64,000 nt of DNA, taken from the NCBI RefSeq assembly GCF_904846175.1, contig NZ_CAJGZM010000001.1, positions 186,001 to 250,000 on the forward strand, written 5' to 3'. This DNA comes from Psychrobacter immobilis. GTDB taxonomy: Bacteria; Pseudomonadota; Gammaproteobacteria; Pseudomonadales; Moraxellaceae. The position numbers and the translations under genes are program-made. Below, piece by piece: positions 55,690 to 64,000 of this stretch (the stretch's first letter is position 1; each line of letters starts with the position of its first letter). The notes under the pieces were generated by a model. That model saw only the letters and a list, made by a program, of their open reading frames with translations, searched no databases and was not told where the DNA came from.

Positions 55690-57144
55690 TTAACGACGGC
55701 GCTTAGAACATAAAATGGCTCGTATAATAAATATAATGACGAAAATAGCGACGATAATACCGATAATCGCCAGTAAGCCCGCGTACTTAATTAAGAAAGG
55801 CTTATCGACACCTGTTGTCGCGATGCGATCGATATCGGCAGCACTTACCTCACTATTTGCATGACCACCAAAACTGGTACGGACGTAGTTGGTAATGCCA
55901 GCAATCTGTTCGCTGTTTAGCTCTTCTGAGAATCCTGGCATGATAGGTGACGTGTTCGTCGCCCCTTCTACGCCGTGAAGAATCATATTGACAAGTGCAT
56001 CAGGCTTTTCGCGGCGAAGACTACTCAGTCCAACGATAGGCGCATAACGCGCATCAGGCTGACCATAACCGTCGACCCCATGACAACTACCACATGCTGC
56101 TAGATATAAGGATTTAGGTGAATTGCTACCGCCGCTAACCTCTGCTTTTGCTTGGGCTAGATAATCTTTTTGCGCAAGCAAGTCATGAGTGATAGATTCA
56201 TTGATGGGTGTTGGTAAACGTGCCACATTGACAGCAGATACATTGTCATCGGTTTGGATAGCAGGTACTGCTTTTAGATAAGAGGCAATTGCATTCAAAT
56301 CTTCATTTTTTAGATAACGCGTACTGTGCGCGACTGCTTCGCCCATCGGACCACCAGCATAGGCACGCTGATCAAGCTCGCCCGTGCGTAGATAAGTGAC
56401 AATATCTTGCTCACTCCAACTGCCAATACCACTTGATTCATCAGGTGTGATATTTGGCGCATGCCAATGACCGAGCTGCGCGCCTGATAAATACATTTTT
56501 TTATCAAAGCCCATAGTGCTATTACGCGGGGTATGACAAGTACCGCAATGCTCTAGATTATTGACCAGATATTCACCACGTTTTTGCGTCTCATTAAGCC
56601 CGTCACGCTTTTCAGTTGACGGTACATTGAGAAAATTCCAACCAAGCATTAAGCTACGGATGTTAAAAGGAAATGGCAGGTCAGTTTTTTGCTTAGGGGC
56701 TTCATCAACAGCCGGCACAGTTTGCAAATAAGCAAACAATGCGCTGATGTCTTCTTCTTTCATACCGCTATAAGAAGGGTATGGCATGGCGGGATACAGC
56801 ATATGGCTGGGCGCACGACCCTTTTGCAGAGCGTTCTTTAAATCCGCTTCGGTATAATTGCCGATACCGTAACGTTTAGAAGGGGTAATATTGGTTGAAT
56901 AAATATCTCCCATCGGAGTTTCAATCGCTGTACCGCCAGTGTAGTTCTCGCCATGGCAGGCCATACAGTCAGCAGCACGAGCAATGTAGGCACCGCGATT
57001 GACAAGCTCGCTATTGGCAGGGCTTACATTAGGCAAGCTAGCATTGGGTAAGTTGGCATTAGGAAGGTTAGCACCTTCAGCCATCACGGCGCTGGAGGTC
57101 ATACCAATGACAAGCATCGATAACATCACAGAAAGTGGCTTCAT
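55690..57144 (-). CDS. Membrane-anchored triheme cytochrome c
   Basis: A 484-residue exported protein with three CxxCH sites, at C60-C63 (CMACH), C200-C203 (CGTCH) and C351-C354 (CGSCH), each starting a class I cytochrome domain, and one C-terminal membrane helix (about 453-477) with a basic end. This layout is that of the cytochrome subunit of membrane alcohol, gluconate or sorbose dehydrogenases, which pass electrons to the quinone pool or oxidases. The signal peptide ends near ALA-type VMAEG; an N-terminal NLPNANLPNASLPN repeat follows. GAGG five bases before the ATG. It precedes the amine oxidase gene by about 300 bp and probably receives its electrons. Confidence 0.87.
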   Translation of the reverse strand: MKPLSVMLSMLVIGMTSSAVMAEGANLPNANLPNASLPNVSPANSELVNRGAYIARAADCMACHGENYTGGTAIETPMGDIYSTNITPSKRYGIGNYTEADLKNALQKGRAPSHMLYPAMPYPSYSGMKEEDISALFAYLQTVPAVDEAPKQKTDLPFPFNIRSLMLGWNFLNVPSTEKRDGLNETQKRGEYLVNNLEHCGTCHTPRNSTMGFDKKMYLSGAQLGHWHAPNITPDESSGIGSWSEQDIVTYLRTGELDQRAYAGGPMGEAVAHSTRYLKNEDLNAIASYLKAVPAIQTDDNVSAVNVARLPTPINESITHDLLAQKDYLAQAKAEVSGGSNSPKSLYLAACGSCHGVDGYGQPDARYAPIVGLSSLRREKPDALVNMILHGVEGATNTSPIMPGFSEELNSEQIAGITNYVRTSFGGHANSEVSAADIDRIATTGVDKPFLIKYAGLLAIIGIIVAIFVIIFIIRAILCSKRRR

Positions 57145-57817
57145 AATATCCTCATATAGCTGGCACCTAGGGTGTTGTAATTATTGTTGGGACGAGGCAT
57201 TTGATGTTGAGAAAATGATATTGAGTAAAGTCTTACGACTGGTCATACTCAATGAATAGTCCATTAAATGATGTAGCAAATCGTCCATAAATGCTTAATA
57301 AAGGAGTGTGATAAAAACAACTTAATAAAAGTAGTTAATGAGTATAGCTATTAAATATAGTTACTAAAGAATGTCTACTCACCTCACTAATGTAAGACTA
57401 TTTCACGACTATTACTTGAATAGTAACTCATTTACTGCATGTTTTTACAAAACTTAAAGAAACGTTGAATCCATGCTAACTCTTAGTTAAATGATATGCT
57501 TTTTTATATTATAATTATAAATAATGCAATAAATCCCTTTAAAAACAATTACTAAAGTCGTATTAATACTTAATTTATTTATAAAAACGTATATATAGAG
57601 TGATTTATATTCTAAAACTTGTCTTTATTAGTTGTTTTTGATAATTTTGAGCGTACATAATAGATACATAGCCATGAGTTAGTGACAGCCTGATTTCGAG
57701 GAAAATTATTATATTACTAACAAATCCTCTTTTGCGTCTTACCTTATTTTGTTTATGATGAGCGCTATTTTAACGTTGCACTATTTTAATGGTGCTACTT
57801 ATCGCCTGAGATGTTTT
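57145..57817. other. AT-rich intergenic region
   Basis: No gene with coding character, no RNA and no hairpin of note. Promoters of the cytochrome gene (minus) and of the small lipoprotein (plus) should lie here. Confidence 0.4.
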
Positions 57818-58066
57818 ATGAAATCATTTGCCTTTATAACGTTACTTGCAGCGACGATGCCTTTGACAGCTTGCCAATCTTTTCAATTTGTCGAGAGTCC
57901 CATCCCTGTAAAAAACGTTCCTATAAAAACTGTTCCCGCCAAAGCGGTCATTGTTGACAGCATATCCGCTACGACTGCACCTGCTTCAGATACCACCGCG
58001 CCTACTAAAACTATTCCTAATAAAACTATCTTTGATAAAGTCTCAGTACAAAATAACGCGCCATAA
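57818..58066 (+). CDS. Small lipoprotein with repeated V/I-P-K motifs
   Basis: An 82-residue protein from the ATG at 57818 (the frame opens earlier at 57749 without a Shine-Dalgarno). Signal and lipobox are LLAATMPLTACQ with lipidation at C19. The mature part is dominated by short repeats of the form VPIKTVPAKAVI and TIPNKTIFDK, so it is low-complexity. No recognised domain. The upstream GAG is weak. A terminator follows at 58075. Function unknown; a structural surface role is a guess. Confidence 0.6.
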   Translation: MKSFAFITLLAATMPLTACQSFQFVESPIPVKNVPIKTVPAKAVIVDSISATTAPASDTTAPTKTIPNKTIFDKVSVQNNAP

Positions 58067-58074
58067 AACCAATG

Positions 58075-58106
58075 AAAAAGCAGATACCGGATGGATATCT
58101 GCTTTT
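58075..58106. terminator. Terminator after the small lipoprotein
   Basis: Arms of 11 bp around a short loop with A and T tracts; it can serve both convergent genes. Confidence 0.85.
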
Positions 58107-58147
58107 ATATTTTACGCTTAATAAATTATTTATAGCGACTGCTTACT

Positions 58148-58777
58148 CTAACTGTCAGAAGCTGCTATTTGTGGTTTAGGCTGATGTTTAATAATGGTCT
58201 TGGCTAAATGGTCGCCAAACCAAATAGCGGTATTAATATCGCCTTCTCCCGGCGTTTTCTCAGGTGGGCCGTCAAGCGACTGGGTCATCAAACCCAAAAA
58301 ACTTGAGAGACGGTTTAAGTCATGCGCTTCGTGACCCGTTGGCATGAGTGGCATACCTATCCAATTCATCCCATGCTGCATGGTATAGAGACAAATTTGC
58401 TGTAGGACGGCAAGCTTATCACCGCTAAGACCGCCTGAATTGGCAAAGCCTGCTGCCCACTTCCCTTCCCATTTTCGATGATACCAACGTTTGGAGGTCT
58501 CATCCATAAAAGTCTTAAAACCTGCTGTCACGCTGCCCATATACACGGCGCTACCAAACACCAGCAAATCAGCTTCATCCAAAAAATCCCAATCGACATC
58601 ATGAACATCGACCGCCTTGACCTGTGTTTCGGCTAATTGCTGACGCCCACCCATCACCACCGCTTCGGCGACGCGTTTGGTATGGCCGTAGTTACTATGG
58701 TAGATGACAGCCATTGATAAGTTGGCAACATCATTATCATGGGTTGAAATGGCAGACGCTGTGACAGATGTATTCAT
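58148..58777 (-). CDS. Flavodoxin-like/NAD(P)H FMN reductase family protein
   Basis: A flavodoxin-fold protein of 209 residues from the ATG at 58777. The FMN loop is YHSNYGHTKRVAEAV near residues 25-39, followed by GSAVYMGSVTAGFKTFMDETS and AAGFANSGGLSGDK, the WrbA/NADPH-dependent FMN reductase pattern. It lacks a signal and should act in the cytoplasm, perhaps as a quinone reductase or flavin donor. An exact WrbA call is not supported. It lies between a lipoprotein gene and pgeF; no clear operon. Confidence 0.8.
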   Translation of the reverse strand: MNTSVTASAISTHDNDVANLSMAVIYHSNYGHTKRVAEAVVMGGRQQLAETQVKAVDVHDVDWDFLDEADLLVFGSAVYMGSVTAGFKTFMDETSKRWYHRKWEGKWAAGFANSGGLSGDKLAVLQQICLYTMQHGMNWIGMPLMPTGHEAHDLNRLSSFLGLMTQSLDGPPEKTPGEGDINTAIWFGDHLAKTIIKHQPKPQIAASDS

Positions 58778-58906
58778 ACAAACTCTAATAATGGCAATTA
58801 AAAACAAAACAAAAATAGAAAATAAAGAAGGGAGTCCGTTGAACTATCGCAATATGACCAGAACTCTTAACTAATCAAGAAAACTAGCGTGTTTATTATG
58901 GCATAA

Positions 58907-59803
58907 CTACTCTATAGAAGCGCTGCGGCTAATAATCAATGCCATACGTCCTGTTGCAGCCTGCCCAAGATTCGTTTGACGCCGATAAGAATAATAATGC
59001 GGGTCAGCATAGCTGCAAGGTACAGTGGAGTCATTGCTGACTATAATCCCTGCACTATTTAATTGATCAGCAGCAAGCTTTGGTAAGTTCAGCTTAATTT
59101 TATCCGCTTCAGACGCTAAAACGTAGCGTTCTTCAAAGCTCTCTAAATGCTGCATTGATAAAGTCTGATTATCGATACAGCCTGCTAGCAGCTTATCTCG
59201 TACTTCCCTGCCGACCTCATAGTTTTCTTGACTGATACAAACCCCAATCCATGCCATGATTGGTTCAGCACTGCTAAAGCGCTCAGCCGTTGCTTTTATG
59301 ACACCGCATGCCAGCCCTTGCCAGCCTGCATGGATAGCAGCTATCTGCCTCGTTGCTGGCTGGTATAAAACTATCGGCACACAATCGGCGGTCATAATCG
59401 CCAGCCCTAAACCTGCTTGCCGGCTAACCATGGCATCAGCAGCCATAGGCTCCATACTTAGCGCTGTCTTGTCAATGTCATGGATATGATTACCATGGAC
59501 TTGATTAACCCAGTGTAAGCGCTCAATAGGCTTGCATTGTTTCGCTGTTAATTGCTCATTGATAACCGTTAATAGACGCATGCGATTGTTTAAGACGGTC
59601 TTTGCATTATCATTAACATGCAAGCCTAAATTTAACGAGCCATAACTTGCCTGGCTTTTCTCGTCTGTTTGCTGATAATCTTTTAAATTAACTGCACTAG
59701 CACCGTTATTATCATCGCTAGTAAAAGCGGCGGTTTGGAAAATCGCCACGTCATCAAGTTGAGCGAGCAAGGTAATAGGCAGATTGTTTGTTATGCTAGG
59801 CAT
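58907..59803 (-). CDS. pgeF: PgeF-family multicopper-like enzyme (YfiH; peptidoglycan editing/purine nucleoside phosphorylase)
   Basis: The DUF152/laccase-domain family. E. coli PgeF corrects peptidoglycan stem errors; related proteins act on purine nucleosides or polyphenols. The family blocks RLHWVNQVHGNHI, TADCVPIVLYQPATRQIAAIHAGWQGL (shown here as TADCVPIV and HAGWQGL) and the C-terminal YADPHYYSYRRQTNLGQAATGRMA supply the His/Cys/His metal site. At 298 residues it is longer than E. coli's 243 because of an N-terminal extension and a polar insert at about 25-55. It follows rluD on the same strand, as in E. coli. Confidence 0.88.
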   Translation of the reverse strand: MPSITNNLPITLLAQLDDVAIFQTAAFTSDDNNGASAVNLKDYQQTDEKSQASYGSLNLGLHVNDNAKTVLNNRMRLLTVINEQLTAKQCKPIERLHWVNQVHGNHIHDIDKTALSMEPMAADAMVSRQAGLGLAIMTADCVPIVLYQPATRQIAAIHAGWQGLACGVIKATAERFSSAEPIMAWIGVCISQENYEVGREVRDKLLAGCIDNQTLSMQHLESFEERYVLASEADKIKLNLPKLAADQLNSAGIIVSNDSTVPCSYADPHYYSYRRQTNLGQAATGRMALIISRSASIE

Positions 59804-59888
59804 GGTCGGTGCACCAGTTTTATCGTTATTATTAAAGCATTACCGCTAATTTATGCTTCTTAAATAAACATCATTAAGTCATTAATGA

Positions 59889-61238
59889 TTATTCTTCGTC
59901 ATAACCATCGCTTAAGACCGCCATCAATTGCTGCATGTCTTCAGGGATTGGTGTTGTGACTTCGATATCTTCGCCCGTCGTTGGATGAACGAAACCCAAT
60001 GTATAAGCATGCAGGGCTTGGCGCGGGAAATTATTAATCGCTTGACGCTGCACTTCTGTTAAACCCGCACGCAATTGGCGACGACCACCGTATACGCGGT
60101 CACCGACTATCGGATAGGTAATATGGCTAAGATGCACACGAATTTGGTGAGTACGTCCTGTCTCCAGACTGACGTCCACTAAACAATAGTTATCGTTAAG
60201 CGGGGTCACGGTTAATAAATGCGTGACCGCCTCACGACCTGCCGTCATCACCGTCATTTTGGTACGCTGATTGCGATGGCGACCAATCGGCGCGTCAATA
60301 CGGCGATGACGCAATAAACTTGCCGCATCCCCTGCGACCACACATTGATAATGACGATAGACAGACTTATCTTTTAGCTGCTCCATCAATGCCATTTGCG
60401 CGGGCTTGGTTTTACCAATTAGCAATAGCCCTGAGGTATCTTTATCAATACGGTGTACCAATCCGGCACGCGGCAGATGGTGCTGCTGCGGATAATGATA
60501 TAGGAGCGCATTCACCAAGGTGCCAGTCTGATTACCAGCGCCAGGATGGACGACCATACCGACAGGTTTATTAATCACTAAGACATCATCATCTTCATAA
60601 ACCACGTCGATGTCGATATTCTCTGGCTGATCTTCGCTATGCTGCTCTAGGGTCGTCGATAAATGCAGGATATCACCGGCTTTGACGCGAATTTTTGGCT
60701 TTTGTACACTACCGTTATATAGCAAGCTGCCATCACCAATCCAACCTTGTAGTTGGACACGTGAAAAATCGGTAAATATTTTTGACGCCAGTTTATCAAT
60801 ACGTAAACCCGCTTCGTCTTCTATTACCGTATGTGTAACATCAATGATGACAGGAACCGCTTGCCCAGCGACTGGCGCTGCACCATCGCTTTCCTCATCT
60901 TCATCATCAATCACGTCGTCGTCCATCAATTCATCGAGCTCATCATCATCGGAGATATCTTGTATCGAATCATCGAGCGCACTTTCATTGTCATCAAGCA
61001 GCTCATTATCCTCTAATAACTCATTTGGCATCGTTGATTTTTGCACAGGTGAACCTTTCGTTGGTAAAGCTTTCATGGCTAATTTTTGCGCCGATAGCTC
61101 TTGGGCGGTTAGCACTTCTGATGTTGAAAGATCAGCATCTAGGGATTTATTCTTGGGTAGTTTAGTCGTCATAGCATCATTATTCATAGCGGATTCATAC
61201 ATAGCAAAGTCGCTTACGGTTTTGTAAACCGACTTCAT
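59889..61238 (-). CDS. rluD: Ribosomal large subunit pseudouridine synthase D with acidic N-terminal extension
   Basis: RluD makes pseudouridines 1911, 1915 and 1917 in helix 69 of 23S rRNA. The S4-like RNA-binding domain (about 141-200, LRIDKLASKIFTDFSRVQLQGWI in part), the catalytic D265 in GLVHRIDKDTSGLL, and LETGRTHQIRVHL are clear. Unlike E. coli RluD (326 residues), the protein has about 130 residues before the S4 domain: a Ser/Thr/Ala region (1-70) and an intensely acidic segment (about 72-118) made mostly of D and E. The start has no Shine-Dalgarno; downstream ATGs at M14 and M18 are possible, but none removes the acidic block. Followed by pgeF; divergent from bamD. Confidence 0.9.
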   Translation of the reverse strand: MKSVYKTVSDFAMYESAMNNDAMTTKLPKNKSLDADLSTSEVLTAQELSAQKLAMKALPTKGSPVQKSTMPNELLEDNELLDDNESALDDSIQDISDDDELDELMDDDVIDDEDEESDGAAPVAGQAVPVIIDVTHTVIEDEAGLRIDKLASKIFTDFSRVQLQGWIGDGSLLYNGSVQKPKIRVKAGDILHLSTTLEQHSEDQPENIDIDVVYEDDDVLVINKPVGMVVHPGAGNQTGTLVNALLYHYPQQHHLPRAGLVHRIDKDTSGLLLIGKTKPAQMALMEQLKDKSVYRHYQCVVAGDAASLLRHRRIDAPIGRHRNQRTKMTVMTAGREAVTHLLTVTPLNDNYCLVDVSLETGRTHQIRVHLSHITYPIVGDRVYGGRRQLRAGLTEVQRQAINNFPRQALHAYTLGFVHPTTGEDIEVTTPIPEDMQQLMAVLSDGYDEE

Positions 61239-61855
61239 AAGGGAGCAGACTAGCGCTTACTGACCATTAAAAATAAACAAGGTCAAAAAAAGCAACAGTC
61301 ACATCGTCATAGTGTAACACGCTGAACGTCTAAGCCCTACAGAAGCTGTGTGTTATCCATGATTTTATCATTGTCATACGATTGTCATGAGATGATTATT
61401 TCGCCCTGAGGTGATGTGGGTTACGCGGTCTATTAGCTCTCTAAAATATGACTTGGCTGTAATTTACTGTATATTTGCCCCTGTCAGCCATATTCAATAT
61501 CGCTCGTGACGGCGGCTCATGCTACACTACGGCAAGAAACAACCATACCTAAAGCATTAGCAGTTTAACTACAAAATAGATAACGAAAAAATAGACGAAA
61601 CAAATGTTATTCTATAAAGTAAGCCATGTTTTGCTGTATGCTGTTGCAATGAATTTTTAAAATAAATACATTTTATTCATATTAGCAAAACTGCATTCGA
61701 TAAAAATCATGTTGATAATGAGTACGCTTATTTATAGAGCATACTCAATAATAGACAGTTAGCGGATGCCGCAAACATTGTTTTTTATTATTATCCTTTT
61801 ATTATTTAGCCTAATAGCGTCGCTGCTATTACGCGTCTTGTGTCGGAGAAGAAGT
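61239..61855. other. Divergent region between rluD and bamD
   Basis: About 600 bp; no gene except an open, hydrophobic in-frame extension of bamD from 61766 that lacks a Shine-Dalgarno. No tRNA, repeat or terminator seen. Confidence 0.4.
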
Positions 61856-63019
61856 ATGCAATCTGTTGGCAATACGTTTATCAAACTGTCCTCAATCACC
61901 CTACTTGCGCTAAGCGTTAACTTGATAGGTTGTCAAACGTTTAAAAACCTCACTGGCGGTAAAGACGTGGATGCGGTTGAAACTGCTGAGAAGTCAGAGC
62001 AAGGTTATTATAACGAAGCCATCGCCCAGATTGATAAAGGTCGCTATACGCAAGCTATCGAAGATTTAACCAATCTTCGCACCTTTTATCCAACCGGACA
62101 ATATGCCGAACAAGCATTGCTCGATATGATGTACGCCCAATACGAAAGTGGCAAGTTTGAGACCGCTGCAGCCAGCGCTGAGCAATTTATTAACCTATAT
62201 CCTTCTAATCCGCAAGTCAGCTATGCTTACTACGTACGCGGCGTGGCCAATATGCAAGGCTCATCAGAAGGTTTGAAACTGTTTAAGCTCAATCAAGCTG
62301 AGCGTGATACCGCTTATTTGCGTATTGCCTTTGCCAATTTCCAAGAGCTTATCAATAAATACCCTAACAGCCCTTATGCGCCTGACGCCGCACAGCGCAT
62401 GACCTTTATCTATAATCAGTTTGCCGAAAGTGAGATGAGCGCGGCAAACTGGTATGTCGAGCGTGAAGCGTATGTCGCTGCGGTAAACCGTGCCAAGTGG
62501 GTGTTCCAATATTACCCATTAAGTGAATCTGTGCCTGACGCCCTTGCAGTATTGGCTTATAGCCATGAAAAACTCGGTCTTAACGACTTGGCAAAAGAAT
62601 ATAAAACGCTGTTGCAAATCAACTATCCAAATATGCTCAGCGCTGATGGACGCGTCAAACTCAATACCAAACGTGAGCGCACTTTGTTTACTAAATTGAC
62701 CTTTGGGCAATTAAACCGCTTTAACAAAGACACCTCAGTTGCGACAGGCGATTACAATGGTGCTACCAAAACCCAAGTGATCCGTAATGCCAGCCAATTA
62801 AGATTGCCGAGTGATAATGCGGCAGCAGCCAATGCTAATGCACCGCTAAATATGTCTCCTAAGCGCGCTAATAGCGGTATCAATGTTGGCTTAGGTTTAC
62901 CTGAAGCATCAGCTGAACGCGTGACTAGTCAATCGAGCACTGGCGATGCCGCTAGAGAAGCCGATGTCGATCCACAAAACGTCAATCCTGTACGCCGCAC
63001 CACATTACCTGCTGAGTAG
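61856..63019 (+). CDS. bamD: Outer membrane assembly lipoprotein BamD
   Basis: Essential lipoprotein of the BAM complex, which inserts beta-barrel proteins in the outer membrane. GGAG precedes the ATG at 61856; the signal ends in LSVNLIGCQTF (lipidation at C25). Five TPR-like repeats start at about residue 48 (EQGYYNEAIAQIDKGRYTQA, RTFYPTGQYAEQAL), with the characteristic ALLDMMYAQYESGKFETA and YPNSPYAPDAAQRM; the last ~90 residues are low-complexity (N/A/S-rich) and longer than in E. coli (245 residues; here about 387). A terminator follows. Confidence 0.93.
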   Translation: MQSVGNTFIKLSSITLLALSVNLIGCQTFKNLTGGKDVDAVETAEKSEQGYYNEAIAQIDKGRYTQAIEDLTNLRTFYPTGQYAEQALLDMMYAQYESGKFETAAASAEQFINLYPSNPQVSYAYYVRGVANMQGSSEGLKLFKLNQAERDTAYLRIAFANFQELINKYPNSPYAPDAAQRMTFIYNQFAESEMSAANWYVEREAYVAAVNRAKWVFQYYPLSESVPDALAVLAYSHEKLGLNDLAKEYKTLLQINYPNMLSADGRVKLNTKRERTLFTKLTFGQLNRFNKDTSVATGDYNGATKTQVIRNASQLRLPSDNAAAANANAPLNMSPKRANSGINVGLGLPEASAERVTSQSSTGDAAREADVDPQNVNPVRRTTLPAE

Positions 63020-63065
63020 GCTGATACTACTCTCGTCTACTTTAGACGCTTAGCGCCTATCATCA

Positions 63066-63098
63066 AAAACAAGGTCAACATTCTGTTGGCCTTGTTTT
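63066..63098 (+). terminator. Terminator of bamD
   Basis: A hairpin with 15-base arms including one G-T pair and a 3-base loop, ending in TTTT, 46 bp after the bamD stop. Confidence 0.85.
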
Positions 63099-63159
63099 GC
63101 TATATATCGCTTAATCTGTCTGTTCCAAAATAATTGACCTATGGTAAACTGTTTTTTGC

Positions 63160-64000
63160 ATGAGCATCCCAAATCATATTCTTGAGCAATTAAATAGCCA
63201 AGCTGACTTAATCAGTATCATTGGGCGCCATACCACGCTTAAACGTGCCGGTAGTGAGTACAAAGGCTGCTGCCCGTTTCATGGCGAAAAGTCGCCATCT
63301 TTTTATGTCAATCCGCAAAAAAACATCTATCACTGCTTTGGCTGTAGTGTCGGTGGTAATGCCATCAGTTTTTTACGTGATTATGAAAACCTTACCTTTA
63401 TCGAAGCGGTTAATGAGCTGTCCAAACAAACGGGCATCGAAGTACCAAAAGAAGAGCAGCAAAATGTCAGCTATCAGCGTAGTAAAAAACAGCCAATTGT
63501 AAAGCCCGTAGTAGCAACTCAAACACCGAAAAAACATTCAAATACTGAGCAAGTATCTACTGATACGTCATCAGGGCATGTGCAATCGGATTATAATGAT
63601 AGTAATTATAATAATAGCAATAGCTATGAGAACTACCCGTCACTAGATTCCTATGACTCAATGCCTTATATGGCGGATGATTATGGTTCAGATGCTTATA
63701 ATACAGAGCATCAAGCTGATAATGGCTATCCGCCTACTTGGCTGATAGAAAGTGATGACAGCATACAAGTTCAGGATATAAGTGGGACTGCTGATAAAGA
63801 TGGCAACTTATATGAGCTGCTAGAGCAGATACAGCAGTTTTATCAGCACAATCTTACGATTCATCCTCATGCCAAGCATTATTTTTTATCGCGTGGTATT
63901 ACTGACGACATCTTTGAAACCTTTGGTTTAGGATATGCGCCTTTTGGTTGGCAGCATCTTGAGCATCAATTCCCACAGGATATCGAGGGACTTAAAGCCT
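63160..64000 (+). CDS. dnaG: DNA primase DnaG, 5' part, with long low-complexity insert
   Basis: Synthesises RNA primers for replication in contact with DnaB. The ATG at 63160 starts MSIPNHILEQLNSQADLI; the CHC2 zinc finger ligands are C38, H41, C59 and C62 (CPFHGEKSPSF, YHCFGC). After KQTGIEVPKEE (to about residue 100) an insert of about 115 residues rich in N, S, Y, D and Q separates it from the toprim-side domain starting LYELLEQIQQFYQHNL (about 218), which continues to the window end with SRGITDDIFETFGLGYAPFGW. In E. coli this linker is about 15 residues. The frame is open to base 64000; the 3' part lies outside. Confidence 0.92.
   Translation, partial: MSIPNHILEQLNSQADLISIIGRHTTLKRAGSEYKGCCPFHGEKSPSFYVNPQKNIYHCFGCSVGGNAISFLRDYENLTFIEAVNELSKQTGIEVPKEEQQNVSYQRSKKQPIVKPVVATQTPKKHSNTEQVSTDTSSGHVQSDYNDSNYNNSNSYENYPSLDSYDSMPYMADDYGSDAYNTEHQADNGYPPTWLIESDDSIQVQDISGTADKDGNLYELLEQIQQFYQHNLTIHPHAKHYFLSRGITDDIFETFGLGYAPFGWQHLEHQFPQDIEGLKA

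Noticed and set aside
60682..61227. 181-codon plus-strand ORF opposite rluD, rich in serine
   Set aside because: Antisense shadow of the acidic, repetitive N-terminal extension of rluD; serine codons mirror its Asp/Glu codons and no family or ribosome binding site is evident.
61766..61855. In-frame hydrophobic N-terminal extension of bamD
   Set aside because: No Shine-Dalgarno; the ATG at 61856 has GGAG at proper spacing and begins a normal lipoprotein signal. The upstream hydrophobic stretch is AT-rich chance.
63221..63502. Plus-strand ORF with start inside dnaG in another frame
   Set aside because: Overlaps the dnaG zinc-finger coding region, which is in the correct frame and continues to the window end.

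Overview
The window looks like chromosome of a moderate-GC gammaproteobacterium, most likely Psychrobacter or a close Moraxellaceae relative. The basis is recognition of gene families and neighbourhoods (glnE-ilvE beside LPS glycosyltransferases, tusDCBE, tolQRAB, an NF038104-type lipoprotein, a bamD/rluD/pgeF block), not a database search. Nearly everything is core metabolism or housekeeping. I see no tRNA, rRNA, CRISPR array, insertion sequence, integrase or phage gene. Many genes end in strong hairpin terminators, often shared by convergent pairs.

Layout. 1-1.8 kb: end of an LPS/surface-glycan region with a truncated family 25 glycosyltransferase, a family 2-like glycosyltransferase and the decayed remains of a second copy of the latter. 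1.85-5.9 kb: ilvE and glnE (branched-chain amino acid and nitrogen control). 6.2-11.1 kb: tusDCBE sulfur relay, trmL, an entericidin-like lipoprotein, hemW and an EVE-domain protein. 11.3-16.2 kb: a coiled-coil lipoprotein, a MATE exporter and accB-accC (fatty acid synthesis). 16.4-21.1 kb: a secreted unknown, leuA, a divergent Lrp-type regulator and an MFS carrier. 21.2-26.4 kb: prmC-moeB-ABC1 kinase run and an AmpG-type permease. 26.9-31.6 kb: CysB-like regulator, LLM flavin oxidoreductase, ornithine cyclodeaminase-like enzyme and AEC carrier. 31.8-37.3 kb: mnmG, an unknown, grxD, ispF and mnmA. 37.3-42.4 kb: unknown membrane-anchored protein, two lipoproteins, purB, a YjdF-like membrane protein and roxA. 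42.6-48.6 kb: a PutA whose C-terminal domain is a separate gene, then an NCS2 purine permease. 49.1-52.9 kb: tolQRAB. 53.1-57.1 kb: an exported flavin amine oxidase flanked by two c-type cytochromes. 57.8-64 kb: small lipoprotein, flavodoxin-like protein, pgeF, rluD, bamD and the 5' part of dnaG.

Functional links. tusDCBE, mnmA, mnmG and trmL, all in this window, act on the wobble base of tRNAs (2-thiolation, 5-carboxymethylaminomethyl addition and 2'-O-methylation). IlvE and LeuA share the branched-chain pathway, with an Lrp-family gene diverging from leuA. TolQRAB, BamD and several lipoproteins belong to envelope maintenance.

The most noteworthy observations are the two-gene PutA with the C-terminal domain supplied in trans, the amine oxidase/cytochrome cluster that looks like a periplasmic dehydrogenase feeding cytochrome c, a long low-complexity insert in DnaG, an acidic N-terminal extension on RluD, a four-copy 15-bp repeat abutting the tolA start, and a decayed glycosyltransferase paralog. 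I did not find convincing evidence of a wholly new multi-gene defence or mobile system.
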